Source: Pleurocapsales cyanobacterium LEGE 10410
Lineage (GTDB): Bacteria; Cyanobacteriota; Cyanobacteriia; Cyanobacteriales; Xenococcaceae
Assembly: GCA_015207195.1 (NCBI GenBank)
Contig: JADEXJ010000046.1
Coordinates: 1-40,423 of the forward strand
Direction: 5' to 3'
DNA: 40,423 bases
Shown: positions 17,266 to 24,488 of the stretch, in pieces
How the letters are laid out: every line of letters begins with the position of its first letter
Numbering within the stretch: the first letter of the stretch is position 1
Position numbers and translations under genes: made by a program
Notes under the pieces: generated by a model
What the model saw: only the letters and a program-made list of their open reading frames with translations
The model's database searches: none
What the model was told of the DNA's origin: nothing

Positions 17266-18447
17266 TCCAATAACGTCTTAAGTCTGCTAGAGGCTGCTTT
17301 AGAGAACCCTTCTTTGCAAAAACAATTACATACAGCTACGAATCCCGATCGCTTTGTGAATATTGCAGCCGAAAATGGCTATTCTCTAAGCTCGGATGAA
17401 TTAGCCCAAACTCTCGGTCAATTTCACGTGGTTTTTGGTCAGGTAGTTGACTCGATGCTAGAGTCTATTGCACCCAATGCAGATATGAATGGCAATGATC
17501 GCCAGCCCAAAACCGAGAAAATCTCAGGCACAAATGTAGACTTAGTAAAGCGTCTATTTTCTAGGGGTGAAGCTTTCGATCCCGCAGGGTTTGTAACTTT
17601 CTTTACGGACAATCCCGTATATCAATTTGGTAATTTTGATGTTTGCCTAGATAAACAAGCGATTCAAAAATCGGCAGAAAACTTTTTTAATCAAATCAAT
17701 GCGGTTTACCACGAAATCAAGATGATCTGGGAAGTCGGCGATTTGGTCTTTGTGGAAATGGATGTTACCTACTGGCGCAAAGATAATTCAGAGATTTCTC
17801 TACCCTGTACAGATATTTTCCGCGTTGAGGGGGACAAGTTTAGCGAATTAAGAATTTTCATGGATGTCAATCCTGTTTTTGACCCCAGTATTGCCGTTCC
17901 TCCCTCGGCATCGGTACTTACAGCCAGTGCGGGTAAAACTATTATTCCTCCTGGCACGATGAAAAGACACTTTGCCGAACATCCCGAAGGCAAACAACGA
18001 GTCGCCAATGGTTACGCCCCTAAATGGTCGATCGCAGGGCCAGTTTGGGCGATCGCCGAACCAGAGACTAATGCTAAATCTGTCGAACAGTTAAATGCCG
18101 TAGGCGACCTTTCTCAGGCGATTATGGCTGAAGATTGGGCGAAAGTTAAAACTTATCTAACCGACGATATCTTCTATAAAGTTGGTTCGGGAGAACCCCG
18201 CTATGGCAGACAAGAGGTAGTAGATTTCTTTGCCGATACTTTTAAAACTACCGCCGTTTTCTTCGGTCATAAAGTGCGAAAAATCTGGCAGGAACAAGAC
18301 ATTATTTCCCTAGAAATGGACGCTTATTACAAGCTAGTTCCCAGTGGCAGACAAGTAACTATTTCTTGCTGCGATATCTATCGCATGAGAGGCAACAAGG
18401 TCAGCGAATGGCGCGTATACGCAGATATGTCTCCCTGGAGTAATTGA
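17263..18447 (+). CDS. Nif11-domain protein with tandem SnoaL-like domains
   Basis: A 394-residue protein. The first about 55 residues match the Nif11 family (LLEAALENPSLQKQL, then FVNIAAENGYSLSSDEL). Nif11 is best known as the leader of RiPP precursors and as a small nitrogen-fixation-associated protein. After a linker come two SnoaL/NTF2-like domains (about 90-205 and 270-390; RLFSRGEAF, FRVEGDKFSELRIFMDVNP, DIYRMRGNKVSEWRVYADMSPW). These are nearly identical to the last 320 residues of the preceding giant protein, including a 62-bp identical DNA block. A Nif11 domain fused to a folded enzyme-like part suggests docking or targeting rather than a cleaved leader. Start chosen from the ribosome site. 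Substrate unknown. Confidence 0.8.
   Translation: MSNNVLSLLEAALENPSLQKQLHTATNPDRFVNIAAENGYSLSSDELAQTLGQFHVVFGQVVDSMLESIAPNADMNGNDRQPKTEKISGTNVDLVKRLFSRGEAFDPAGFVTFFTDNPVYQFGNFDVCLDKQAIQKSAENFFNQINAVYHEIKMIWEVGDLVFVEMDVTYWRKDNSEISLPCTDIFRVEGDKFSELRIFMDVNPVFDPSIAVPPSASVLTASAGKTIIPPGTMKRHFAEHPEGKQRVANGYAPKWSIAGPVWAIAEPETNAKSVEQLNAVGDLSQAIMAEDWAKVKTYLTDDIFYKVGSGEPRYGRQEVVDFFADTFKTTAVFFGHKVRKIWQEQDIISLEMDAYYKLVPSGRQVTISCCDIYRMRGNKVSEWRVYADMSPWSN
17944..18005 (+). repeat. second copy of the 62-bp block
   Basis: This block is identical to 16525-16586 in the giant fusion gene. It lies in the linker between the SnoaL domains of the Nif11-SnoaL gene. Confidence 0.8.
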
Positions 18448-18517
18448 GTAGCAAGTAGATTCGAGACCCCGCGTCGTCCGAAGGCGCAAGGGAATGCTCG
18501 AATCAGAGTAGCAAGTA
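18446..18517. mobile_element. miniature GC-rich insertion flanked by 12-bp direct repeats
   Basis: GAGTAGCAAGTA occurs at 18446-18457 and 18506-18517. Between them, 18458-18504 begins with GATTCGAG and ends with its exact complement CTCGAATC, and is GC-rich (GTCGTCCGAAGGCGC). This looks like a 47-base palindromic insertion with a target duplication placed at the stop codon of the Nif11-SnoaL gene. It is also possible that the direct repeats are just part of an STRR. Confidence 0.45.
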
Positions 18518-18524
18518 ATTATAC

Positions 18525-18559
18525 TTCTGCCTTCTGCCTTCTGCCCTCTGCCCTCTGCC
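18525..18559. repeat. heptamer STRR, five copies of YTCTGCC
   Basis: Three TTCTGCC followed by two CTCTGCC units make a 35-base tandem array, a class well known in filamentous and unicellular cyanobacteria. It sits in the leader of the DJ-1/PfpI gene, about 40 bases before its ATG. It may form part of the untranslated mRNA. Confidence 0.8.
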
Positions 18560-18598
18560 TACTTACAGATCGAAATTTACATTAAGGAATAAAATATC

Positions 18599-19219
18599 AT
18601 GGCAACAGAATCTAAAGGAAAAATTGGCGTACTGATAGAAGAACATTTCGATGGTACGGAATATCGTCGCTTTAATGAATACTTCCCCCAACAAGGTTAT
18701 GAAGTAGAATACATTTCCCATCTTTGGGGTAATGAATCATTGCGTTTTGGTTCAAATCCCGAAAATGACAAAATTGAATATCACGTTACAGTCACTACCG
18801 AAGTAGCCGATATTAACCCTGCCGACTATAAAGGTATTATTGCGATCGGTGCATATGCCACGGATCGTCTGAGATATCAGGTTAATGTTAGACCAGGTCA
18901 GAAAAATAATGCCCCCGCAGTAGTATTTCTGGGTCAAGCAGCAGCAATAGAAAACCTCAAACTAGGCACTATCTGTCATAGCCTTTGGCTCTTTTGTGCT
19001 GATTCCGATTTACTCAAAGACAAAAAAGTGACCTGCGCCCACAATCTTATTTGCGATGTGGAAAATGCAGGGGCAGAAATCATTTACGACGGCGATGTCA
19101 CCGCAGATTTAGTTATCGACGAAAACCTTGTTACAGGAAAACACCCAGGGGTAGTCGATTTATTTATGGAAGCTTTTGTTAACGAAATCGAAAAAGCTAA
19201 CCAACTTACTTTTGCTTAG
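18599..19219 (+). CDS. DJ-1/PfpI superfamily protein
   Basis: A 206-residue protein with the DJ-1/PfpI fold: KIGVLIEEHFDGTEY at the start with acidic residues Glu14/Glu15, GIIAIGAYATDRLR in the middle, and the nucleophile elbow GTICHSLWLF with Cys126. The usual CHG is CHS here. Family members are amidases, glyoxalases, deglycase-like enzymes or redox chaperones; the loop replacing the Gly prevents a closer call. Downstream sequence ITCAHNLICDVENAGAEI-type strands match the family C-terminus. It starts at ATG 18599 with weak AAGGA upstream. In the icfG-type locus it lies between the SnoaL genes and the AGE-family gene, suggesting a common small-molecule pathway. Confidence 0.82.
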   Translation: MATESKGKIGVLIEEHFDGTEYRRFNEYFPQQGYEVEYISHLWGNESLRFGSNPENDKIEYHVTVTTEVADINPADYKGIIAIGAYATDRLRYQVNVRPGQKNNAPAVVFLGQAAAIENLKLGTICHSLWLFCADSDLLKDKKVTCAHNLICDVENAGAEIIYDGDVTADLVIDENLVTGKHPGVVDLFMEAFVNEIEKANQLTFA

Positions 19220-19385
19220 TCATTACTCAAACTACTACCCACTACCTACTACTGCTTTGTCAATCAATTAGTGACAGGTTAATATTTCTCCCTATCTCCC
19301 TATCTCCCCACCAACCCCAGCCCATCAATTAAAAATTGACAGACTACTACCTACTACCTACTCCCCAATCCCCTCATAAAAAAAA
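19220..19385. repeat. STRR-rich gap
   Basis: This 166-base gap is built largely from short tandem units: ACTACC/ACTACT runs at about 19230-19252 and 19345-19363, and CTCCCTAT repeats at about 19289-19308. CAATTAAAAATTG (about 19327-19339) can form a small hairpin. The only sequence before the next ATG is a run of A residues (19378-19385), and no Shine-Dalgarno is visible. Confidence 0.6.
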
Positions 19386-21206
19386 ATGGCAACTACTGTA
19401 AATTTTCCTTTTTCCGATTCCATTGCAGGTTACGTTACCAGCTACGATGCCGAAAGCGATATTTTTGGTTTAAAAACCTCTGATGGTAGAGAATTTAAAG
19501 TGCAATTGAGTCCTATGGCTTATGCCAAAGTGATTCAAAATTTTGATGAAGGCTATCCCGATGCGACGGGGAATATGAAATCAATGCTCGTCCCAGGGCA
19601 GTATTTGTCTACCTACGGCGTATTTTATCCCGACAGCGATCGCTTTGATGCTAAACAGGTTATTTTTCCTGGGCGTAAAAAGACTGAGTATGTCTTTGAG
19701 AAACAAGACTGGTGGGTTCATCAAATCAATTCCCTGGGCAATTTTTATCTCAAATCTCAATTTGGTGACGGGGAATTTAACTATCGCCACTATCGTACTA
19801 GCCTCGCTCTTTCGGGTCAGAAATCTCAGGTTAGCTTTCGTCAAGAAACTGATACCATTTCCCGCTTGGTGTATGGTTTCGCCACAGCTTTTATGATGAC
19901 TGGCAACGATAGTTTTCTTAAAGCTGCCGAACGTGGTACGGAATACCTACGGGAACATATGCGGTTTGAAGATACCGACGAAGGTATAGTTTACTGGTAT
20001 CACGGTATTGACGTACGGGGAGATAAGGAAGATAAAATCTTTGCCTCCGAGTTTGGCGATGATTATTATGCTATTCCTGCATACGAACAAATTTACGCCC
20101 TGGCAGGACCGATTCAAACCTATCGCTGTACGGGCGATCCGCGGATTATGGCTGATACGGAAAAAACTATTAAACTATTTAACGATTTCTTCTTAGATCA
20201 AAGCGAACAGGGTGGTTACTTCTCTCACCTCGAACCCATGACCCTCGATCCTCGCAGTGAGTCTTTGGGACAAAACCAAGGCAAAAAGAACTGGAACTCT
20301 GTGGGCGACCACGCTCCAGCCTATCTAATCAATCTCTGGTTGGCGACTGGCAAACAAGAATACGCCGATATGTTGGAGTATACCTTCGATACCATCGCCA
20401 AATACTTCCCCGATTACGAAAACAGCCCCTTTGTTCAAGAAAGATTTAACGAAGATTGGTCTCATGATACGACCTGGGGTTGGCAGCAAAACCGCGCTGT
20501 CGTAGGACATAACCTCAAGATTGCCTGGAATCTAATGCGGATGCAAAGCTTGAAAGCTAAAGATGAATACGTCGATTTGGCCACGAAAATCGCCGATCTG
20601 ATGCCCGATGTGGGTAGCGATCGCCAGCGTGGAGGTTGGTATGATGTAGTGGAGCGTCTCTTGGGCGAAGGAGAAACCGTTCACCGCTTTGTCTGGCACG
20701 ATCGCAAAGCCTGGTGGCAACAAGAACAGGCAATCTTGGCTTATCTAATCTTGGCTGGGGTTTTAGAGCGATCGGAATATCATCGTTTTGCCCGCGAAGC
20801 ATCGGCTTTTTACAATTCTAGCTTCCCCGATATCGAAGATGGTGGCGTTTATTTCAACGTCTTAGCCAACGGTATCCCCTTCCTATCTGGCGGTAACGAA
20901 CGAGGTAAAGGCTCTCACTCTATGAGTGGTTATCATTCCTTCGAGTTGTGCTACCTTGCAGCAGTATATACCAACCTGCTAATTACCAAACAGCCGATGG
21001 ACTTTTACTTTAAACCGATGCCTGGTGGTTTCCCCGACGACGTTTTAAGAGTCGCCCCCGATATTCTGCCCCCTGGTAGCATCAAGATTGGCAAGTGCGA
21101 AATTGATGGTGAACCTTACAGTCATTTTGATGCTGATGCCTTAATTGTCAAATTACCTAGAACGAAAGAACGGGTAAAAGTCAAAGTACAAATTGTCCCC
21201 AAATAG
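19386..21206 (+). CDS. AGE-family (N-acylglucosamine 2-epimerase-like) protein
   Basis: A 606-residue protein. Residues 1-140 form an extra N-terminal part, partly beta (GYVTSYDAESDIFGLKTSDG), followed by an (alpha/alpha)6 barrel typical of AGE epimerases/isomerases. Landmarks are VGDHAPAYL, a GHNLKIAWNL motif (family form GHxIEWAW), KAWWQQEQAI (family form KxWWxQxEA) and YHSFELCYL near the end. These supply the conserved His and Arg/Trp residues of the active site. The family interconverts sugars or their derivatives, and some members are cellobiose epimerases. The protein is about 200 residues longer than standard AGE enzymes. An AGE-like gene (slr1855, from memory) occupies the same place in the Synechocystis icfG cluster. 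Sugar substrate unknown. Confidence 0.85.
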   Translation: MATTVNFPFSDSIAGYVTSYDAESDIFGLKTSDGREFKVQLSPMAYAKVIQNFDEGYPDATGNMKSMLVPGQYLSTYGVFYPDSDRFDAKQVIFPGRKKTEYVFEKQDWWVHQINSLGNFYLKSQFGDGEFNYRHYRTSLALSGQKSQVSFRQETDTISRLVYGFATAFMMTGNDSFLKAAERGTEYLREHMRFEDTDEGIVYWYHGIDVRGDKEDKIFASEFGDDYYAIPAYEQIYALAGPIQTYRCTGDPRIMADTEKTIKLFNDFFLDQSEQGGYFSHLEPMTLDPRSESLGQNQGKKNWNSVGDHAPAYLINLWLATGKQEYADMLEYTFDTIAKYFPDYENSPFVQERFNEDWSHDTTWGWQQNRAVVGHNLKIAWNLMRMQSLKAKDEYVDLATKIADLMPDVGSDRQRGGWYDVVERLLGEGETVHRFVWHDRKAWWQQEQAILAYLILAGVLERSEYHRFAREASAFYNSSFPDIEDGGVYFNVLANGIPFLSGGNERGKGSHSMSGYHSFELCYLAAVYTNLLITKQPMDFYFKPMPGGFPDDVLRVAPDILPPGSIKIGKCEIDGEPYSHFDADALIVKLPRTKERVKVKVQIVPK

Positions 21207-21288
21207 TCTATTGCCTTTGATAACGTTTCAAAAATTTGATCTCTCAAATCACGGGCTAAAGCAGCTAAATTATAACTTTTGTCTAATC

Positions 21289-21462
21289 ATGAACATTTTA
21301 GCTATGTGTCCCTGTTGTTCTAACACTCTATTGCACCATTTTAATAGCTATAGAGAATACTGGTTTTGTCGTAACTGTTGGCAAGAAATGCCTGATTTAC
21401 CAGCAGTTAGAGAAGTTAAGGTCGCAAAAGCCAACACCCAATACCCAATACCGTTCGGTTAA
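21289..21462 (+). CDS. small zinc-ribbon-like protein with an element-derived tail
   Basis: A 57-residue protein starting at ATG 21289. Two Cys pairs (MCPCC and FCRNC, about 20 residues apart) form a plausible zinc ribbon, with YREYWFCRNCWQEMPDL typical of a small cyanobacterial family of unknown role. The last codons and the TAA stop fall inside a miniature inverted-repeat element starting at 21447, so the natural C-terminus may have been replaced. The gene lies between the AGE gene and the first STAS gene. An upstream extension to 21193 in the same frame is possible but overlaps the AGE gene and lacks support. Confidence 0.6.
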   Translation: MNILAMCPCCSNTLLHHFNSYREYWFCRNCWQEMPDLPAVREVKVAKANTQYPIPFG

Positions 21463-21568
21463 GCCCCCCAGCCCCCAAATTTGGGGGAGTAAGATTCATT
21501 AAAGTCCCCCAAATTTGGGGGATTTAGGGGGCGAACGAAATAACTTGAAAGACTAACCGAACAGTATT
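21447..21568. mobile_element. 122-bp miniature inverted-repeat element (MITE-like)
   Basis: The ends AATACCGTTCGGTTA (21447-21461) and its complement at 21554-21568 match at 14 of 15 positions. Inside, two identical palindromes CCCCCAAATTTGGGGG (21472-21487 and 21506-21521) plus flanking GCCCCC/GGGGGC allow one long hairpin. There is no ORF. AGCCAACACC occurs at 21429-21438 and again at 21570-21579, a possible insertion-related duplication. Such elements are moved in trans by a transposase elsewhere in the genome; none is seen here. Confidence 0.7.
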
Positions 21569-21581
21569 GAGCCAACACCTA

Positions 21582-21616
21582 CTAACAACTAACAACTAAC
21601 AACTAACAACTAACCA
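21582..21616 (+). repeat. heptamer STRR (CTAACAA) ending at a start codon
   Basis: Four exact copies of CTAACAA and a fifth CTAACCA run without interruption into ATG 21617 of the first STAS gene. The array replaces any Shine-Dalgarno sequence there. Confidence 0.85.
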
Positions 21617-21961
21617 ATGGAAATCAACCTTAGAAAACTCCAAGAAATTCAGGTAGTAGAGTTAATAGGAGATGTAGATGCTAGCACCGCACCAGAAGTG
21701 CAGCAAGAAATATTACCCCTAGCGCAGCCCAATAGTAAACTTTTGCTGGATATGAGCCAAGTGCCTTATATGTCTAGTGCGGGCTTACGGGTATTGCTAT
21801 CTTTATATCGTCAAGCTACGGCACAAGATGGAAAGCTAGTTTTAGTGGGACTTTCTGAAGATTTACAAGACACTATGTCCGTCACGGGATTTCTCGACTT
21901 TTTCGCTACTGGTGACACCCTCGAAGCTGGATTAGCTCAACTTAAGGAGACAGTAGCATGA
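21617..21961 (+). CDS. STAS-domain anti-sigma factor antagonist
   Basis: A 114-residue single STAS domain of the SpoIIAA/RsbV kind. ELIGDVDASTAPEVQQEI forms the first strand-helix, and YMSSAGLRVLL carries the regulatory serine (Ser54 by alignment). In partner switching the unphosphorylated form binds an RsbW-type kinase; phosphorylation releases it and a PP2C phosphatase resets it. Both enzymes are encoded at 24489-26358. The gene overlaps glgX by 4 bases (ATGA), so the two are translationally coupled. Its position matches slr1856 of the Synechocystis icfG cluster, from memory. Confidence 0.9.
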   Translation: MEINLRKLQEIQVVELIGDVDASTAPEVQQEILPLAQPNSKLLLDMSQVPYMSSAGLRVLLSLYRQATAQDGKLVLVGLSEDLQDTMSVTGFLDFFATGDTLEAGLAQLKETVA

Positions 21962-24087
21962 CCATCACCGAACGTATCGATATACATCCCACCCACAACT
22001 ACGAGAATTATAAATTGCGTCGGGGTAAACCTTTTCCCTTTGGTGCGACTCTAGTACCAGGAGGTGTTAACTTTTCGATTTTTTCCAGTCACGCCACCTC
22101 CTGCACCCTAGTGCTATTTAAAAAACACGCGGAACAACCAATGGTGGAAATTCCTTTTCCCGAAGAGTTTCGCATCGGTAATGTGTACTGTATGGTGGTC
22201 TTCGATCTTGATTACGAGAACTTAGAATACGGCTATCGTATGGATGGACCCAATGACTTTGCTGCTGGTCAATGGTTTGATAAAACTAAAATCCTGAGCG
22301 ATCCCTATGGCAAAATTATGGGTGGTCGAGATGTTTGGGGGGTTCTGCCCGATTGGAACGATATCTATCAACATCGATCGCGCATTGTCTTTGATGATTT
22401 TGATTGGGAAGATGACCGCCCCTTAGAAATCGAACCCGAAGACCAGATTATCTATGAAATGCACGTCCGCAGCTTTACCCGCGATGCTTCTTCTGGAATT
22501 AAGGAAAAACATCAGGGAACTTTTGCAGGTATTCGGGACAAGATTCCTTATCTCAAAGAATTGGGAGTTAATGCGATCGAGTTGATGCCGATTTTTGAAT
22601 TTGATGAATTTGAAAATAGCCGTATTAACCCCGAAACAGGGGAAATGCTACTCAACTACTGGGGTTATAGTACTGTAGACTTTTTTGCTCCCAAGGCAGG
22701 TTATGCTGCTACGGGCAAATTGGGGATGCAGGCAGATGAGTTAAAGGCTTTGGTTAAAGAATTACACAAAAACGGCATTGAAATTATCTTAGATGTGGTC
22801 TTTAACCACACAGCAGAAGGTAACGAACAAGGACCGACAATTTCTTTTCGGGGTATTGATAACAAAACCTACTATATGCTGACCCCTGAAGGGTATTATT
22901 TCAACTTTAGTGGCTGTGGCAATACCCTTAACTGTAATAATCCCATCGTTCGCAATCTAGTTCTCGACTGTTTACGCTATTGGGCAGAAGAATATCACAT
23001 CGATGGTTTTCGCTTTGATTTGGCATCAATTTTAGGACGAGATCCCTGGGGTTTTCCCTTGGCTAACCCACCCCTGTTAGAAAGTCTAGCTTTCGATCCC
23101 ATTCTTGCTAAATGCAAACTAATTGCCGAAGCTTGGGATGCTGGCGGTTTATATCAAGTTGGTTCTTTTCCTGCTTATGGACGCTGGGCAGAATGGAATG
23201 GTAAATATCGCGATACCCTGCGGAAGTTTATCAAAGGAGATGCCACCGTTGGCGAAATGGCGCAAAGATTGCAAGGATCGCCCGATCTCTATGCCTGGGA
23301 AGGACGCGCCCCAGCTACTTCGATTAATTTTATTACTGCCCACGATGGTTTTACCTTAATGGATTTGGTTTCTTATAACGGGAAACACAACCAAGCCAAC
23401 GGCGAAAATAACAATGATGGTGATAATAGTAACGAAAGTTGGAACTGTGGTTGGGAAGGTGTAACCGACGATCCAGCAATTAATGCTTTGCGACGGCGAC
23501 AAATCAAAAATGCTGTAGCTATGTTAATGGTAAGTCAGGGAGTACCAATGATTCTTATGGGAGATGAACTGGGACGCACCAAACACGGTAATAATAATAC
23601 TTACTGCCACGATAACCAACTAAACTGGCTCGATTGGCAACTATTAGAAACCAACGTAGACTTATTTCGATTTTTTAAGCACTGTATTGCTTTCCGCAAA
23701 GCTCACCCTGTATTGAGAAATCGCCAGCACTTTCAAAATCAAGATTATGTGGGTAGCGGTTATGCAGACATTACTTGGCATGGTACAAAAGCCTGGAATG
23801 CAGATTGGTCGCCCGATAGTCGCTCTCTAGCTTTTATGCTCTGTGGCAAACACGCCCGTCAAGGAACTTTTACCGATAACTACATTTATGTCGCTATGAA
23901 CGTCCACTGGCAAGCAAATTGGTTTGAATTGCCTGGTTTACCAACAGGGATGAATTGGCACGTCTTCGCTAATACTGGCGTACCTTCACCCGCAGATATT
24001 TGGCAACCAGGAACAGAACCTCAACTAGAAAATCAAACGGGAATGTTATTGGGCGATCGCTCGGTCGCAATTTTAGTTGGTAAGTAG
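21958..24087 (+). CDS. glgX: glycogen debranching enzyme GlgX (isoamylase type)
   Basis: A 709-residue GH13 debranching enzyme that hydrolyses alpha-1,6 branches in glycogen in the cytosol. Residues about 20-130 are the CBM48-like N-terminal domain (FPFGATLVPGGVNFSIFS). The catalytic barrel has ILDVVFNHTAEG, the nucleophile Asp354 (DGFRFDLAS), the acid/base Glu391 (IAEAWDAGG) and His462-Asp463 (TAHDGFTLMDL). Length is normal. It starts at ATG 21958 inside the stop of the STAS gene. Its place between two STAS genes suggests that glycogen breakdown is expressed or controlled together with the partner switch. Confidence 0.95.
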   Translation: MTITERIDIHPTHNYENYKLRRGKPFPFGATLVPGGVNFSIFSSHATSCTLVLFKKHAEQPMVEIPFPEEFRIGNVYCMVVFDLDYENLEYGYRMDGPNDFAAGQWFDKTKILSDPYGKIMGGRDVWGVLPDWNDIYQHRSRIVFDDFDWEDDRPLEIEPEDQIIYEMHVRSFTRDASSGIKEKHQGTFAGIRDKIPYLKELGVNAIELMPIFEFDEFENSRINPETGEMLLNYWGYSTVDFFAPKAGYAATGKLGMQADELKALVKELHKNGIEIILDVVFNHTAEGNEQGPTISFRGIDNKTYYMLTPEGYYFNFSGCGNTLNCNNPIVRNLVLDCLRYWAEEYHIDGFRFDLASILGRDPWGFPLANPPLLESLAFDPILAKCKLIAEAWDAGGLYQVGSFPAYGRWAEWNGKYRDTLRKFIKGDATVGEMAQRLQGSPDLYAWEGRAPATSINFITAHDGFTLMDLVSYNGKHNQANGENNNDGDNSNESWNCGWEGVTDDPAINALRRRQIKNAVAMLMVSQGVPMILMGDELGRTKHGNNNTYCHDNQLNWLDWQLLETNVDLFRFFKHCIAFRKAHPVLRNRQHFQNQDYVGSGYADITWHGTKAWNADWSPDSRSLAFMLCGKHARQGTFTDNYIYVAMNVHWQANWFELPGLPTGMNWHVFANTGVPSPADIWQPGTEPQLENQTGMLLGDRSVAILVGK

Positions 24088-24139
24088 TTAGTGGTTCGTA
24101 GAGAATCACAGTTAGTTTGGTCAATTAAGGAGAAAAATA

Positions 24140-24469
24140 ATGGCTTTTACAGCAATTTCAGAAATCAACGATGATATCGCCAAAATTACTTTATCTGGAG
24201 AATTAGATGCCAGCACTGCTCCAATTTTTAAAGAAGAAGTCGAATCAATAGCAGGACAAGATATTAGCAAACTGGTCTTATTGACCGAAGACTTGGAATA
24301 TATGTCTAGTGCAGGTTTGCGAGTACTAATTTTCTCCAAGCAAAAAATGGGCGCTGATGTGCAACTTTATGTAGTTAGCCCCCAAGAAATGGTCTTGGAT
24401 ACCCTAGAAAAAACTGGCTTCCACCACAGTGTAACTATCGTAGACGAATACGCAGCAGTTGCCAGGTAA
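24140..24469 (+). CDS. second STAS-domain anti-sigma factor antagonist
   Basis: A 109-residue single STAS domain. ITLSGELDASTAPIFKEE and EYMSSAGLRVLIFSK closely match the first STAS protein; Ser57 is the likely phosphorylation site. AAGGAGA at 24127-24133 provides a good ribosome site for ATG 24140. It lies directly before the PP2C gene, as slr1859 does before icfG in Synechocystis (from memory). Two STAS partners for one kinase-phosphatase pair could give separate outputs. Confidence 0.92.
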   Translation: MAFTAISEINDDIAKITLSGELDASTAPIFKEEVESIAGQDISKLVLLTEDLEYMSSAGLRVLIFSKQKMGADVQLYVVSPQEMVLDTLEKTGFHHSVTIVDEYAAVAR

Positions 24470-24488
24470 ATAAAACAATTTGATTAAA

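Noticed and set aside
18525-19363. Possible CRISPR array in the repeat-rich gaps
   Set aside because: The units are 6-8 bases long and contiguous, with no spacers and no cas genes. They are STRRs.
21193-21288. Longer N-terminus for the zinc-ribbon gene
   Set aside because: It would overlap the AGE gene and the added residues do not resemble the zinc-ribbon family, which begins near MNILAMCPCC.
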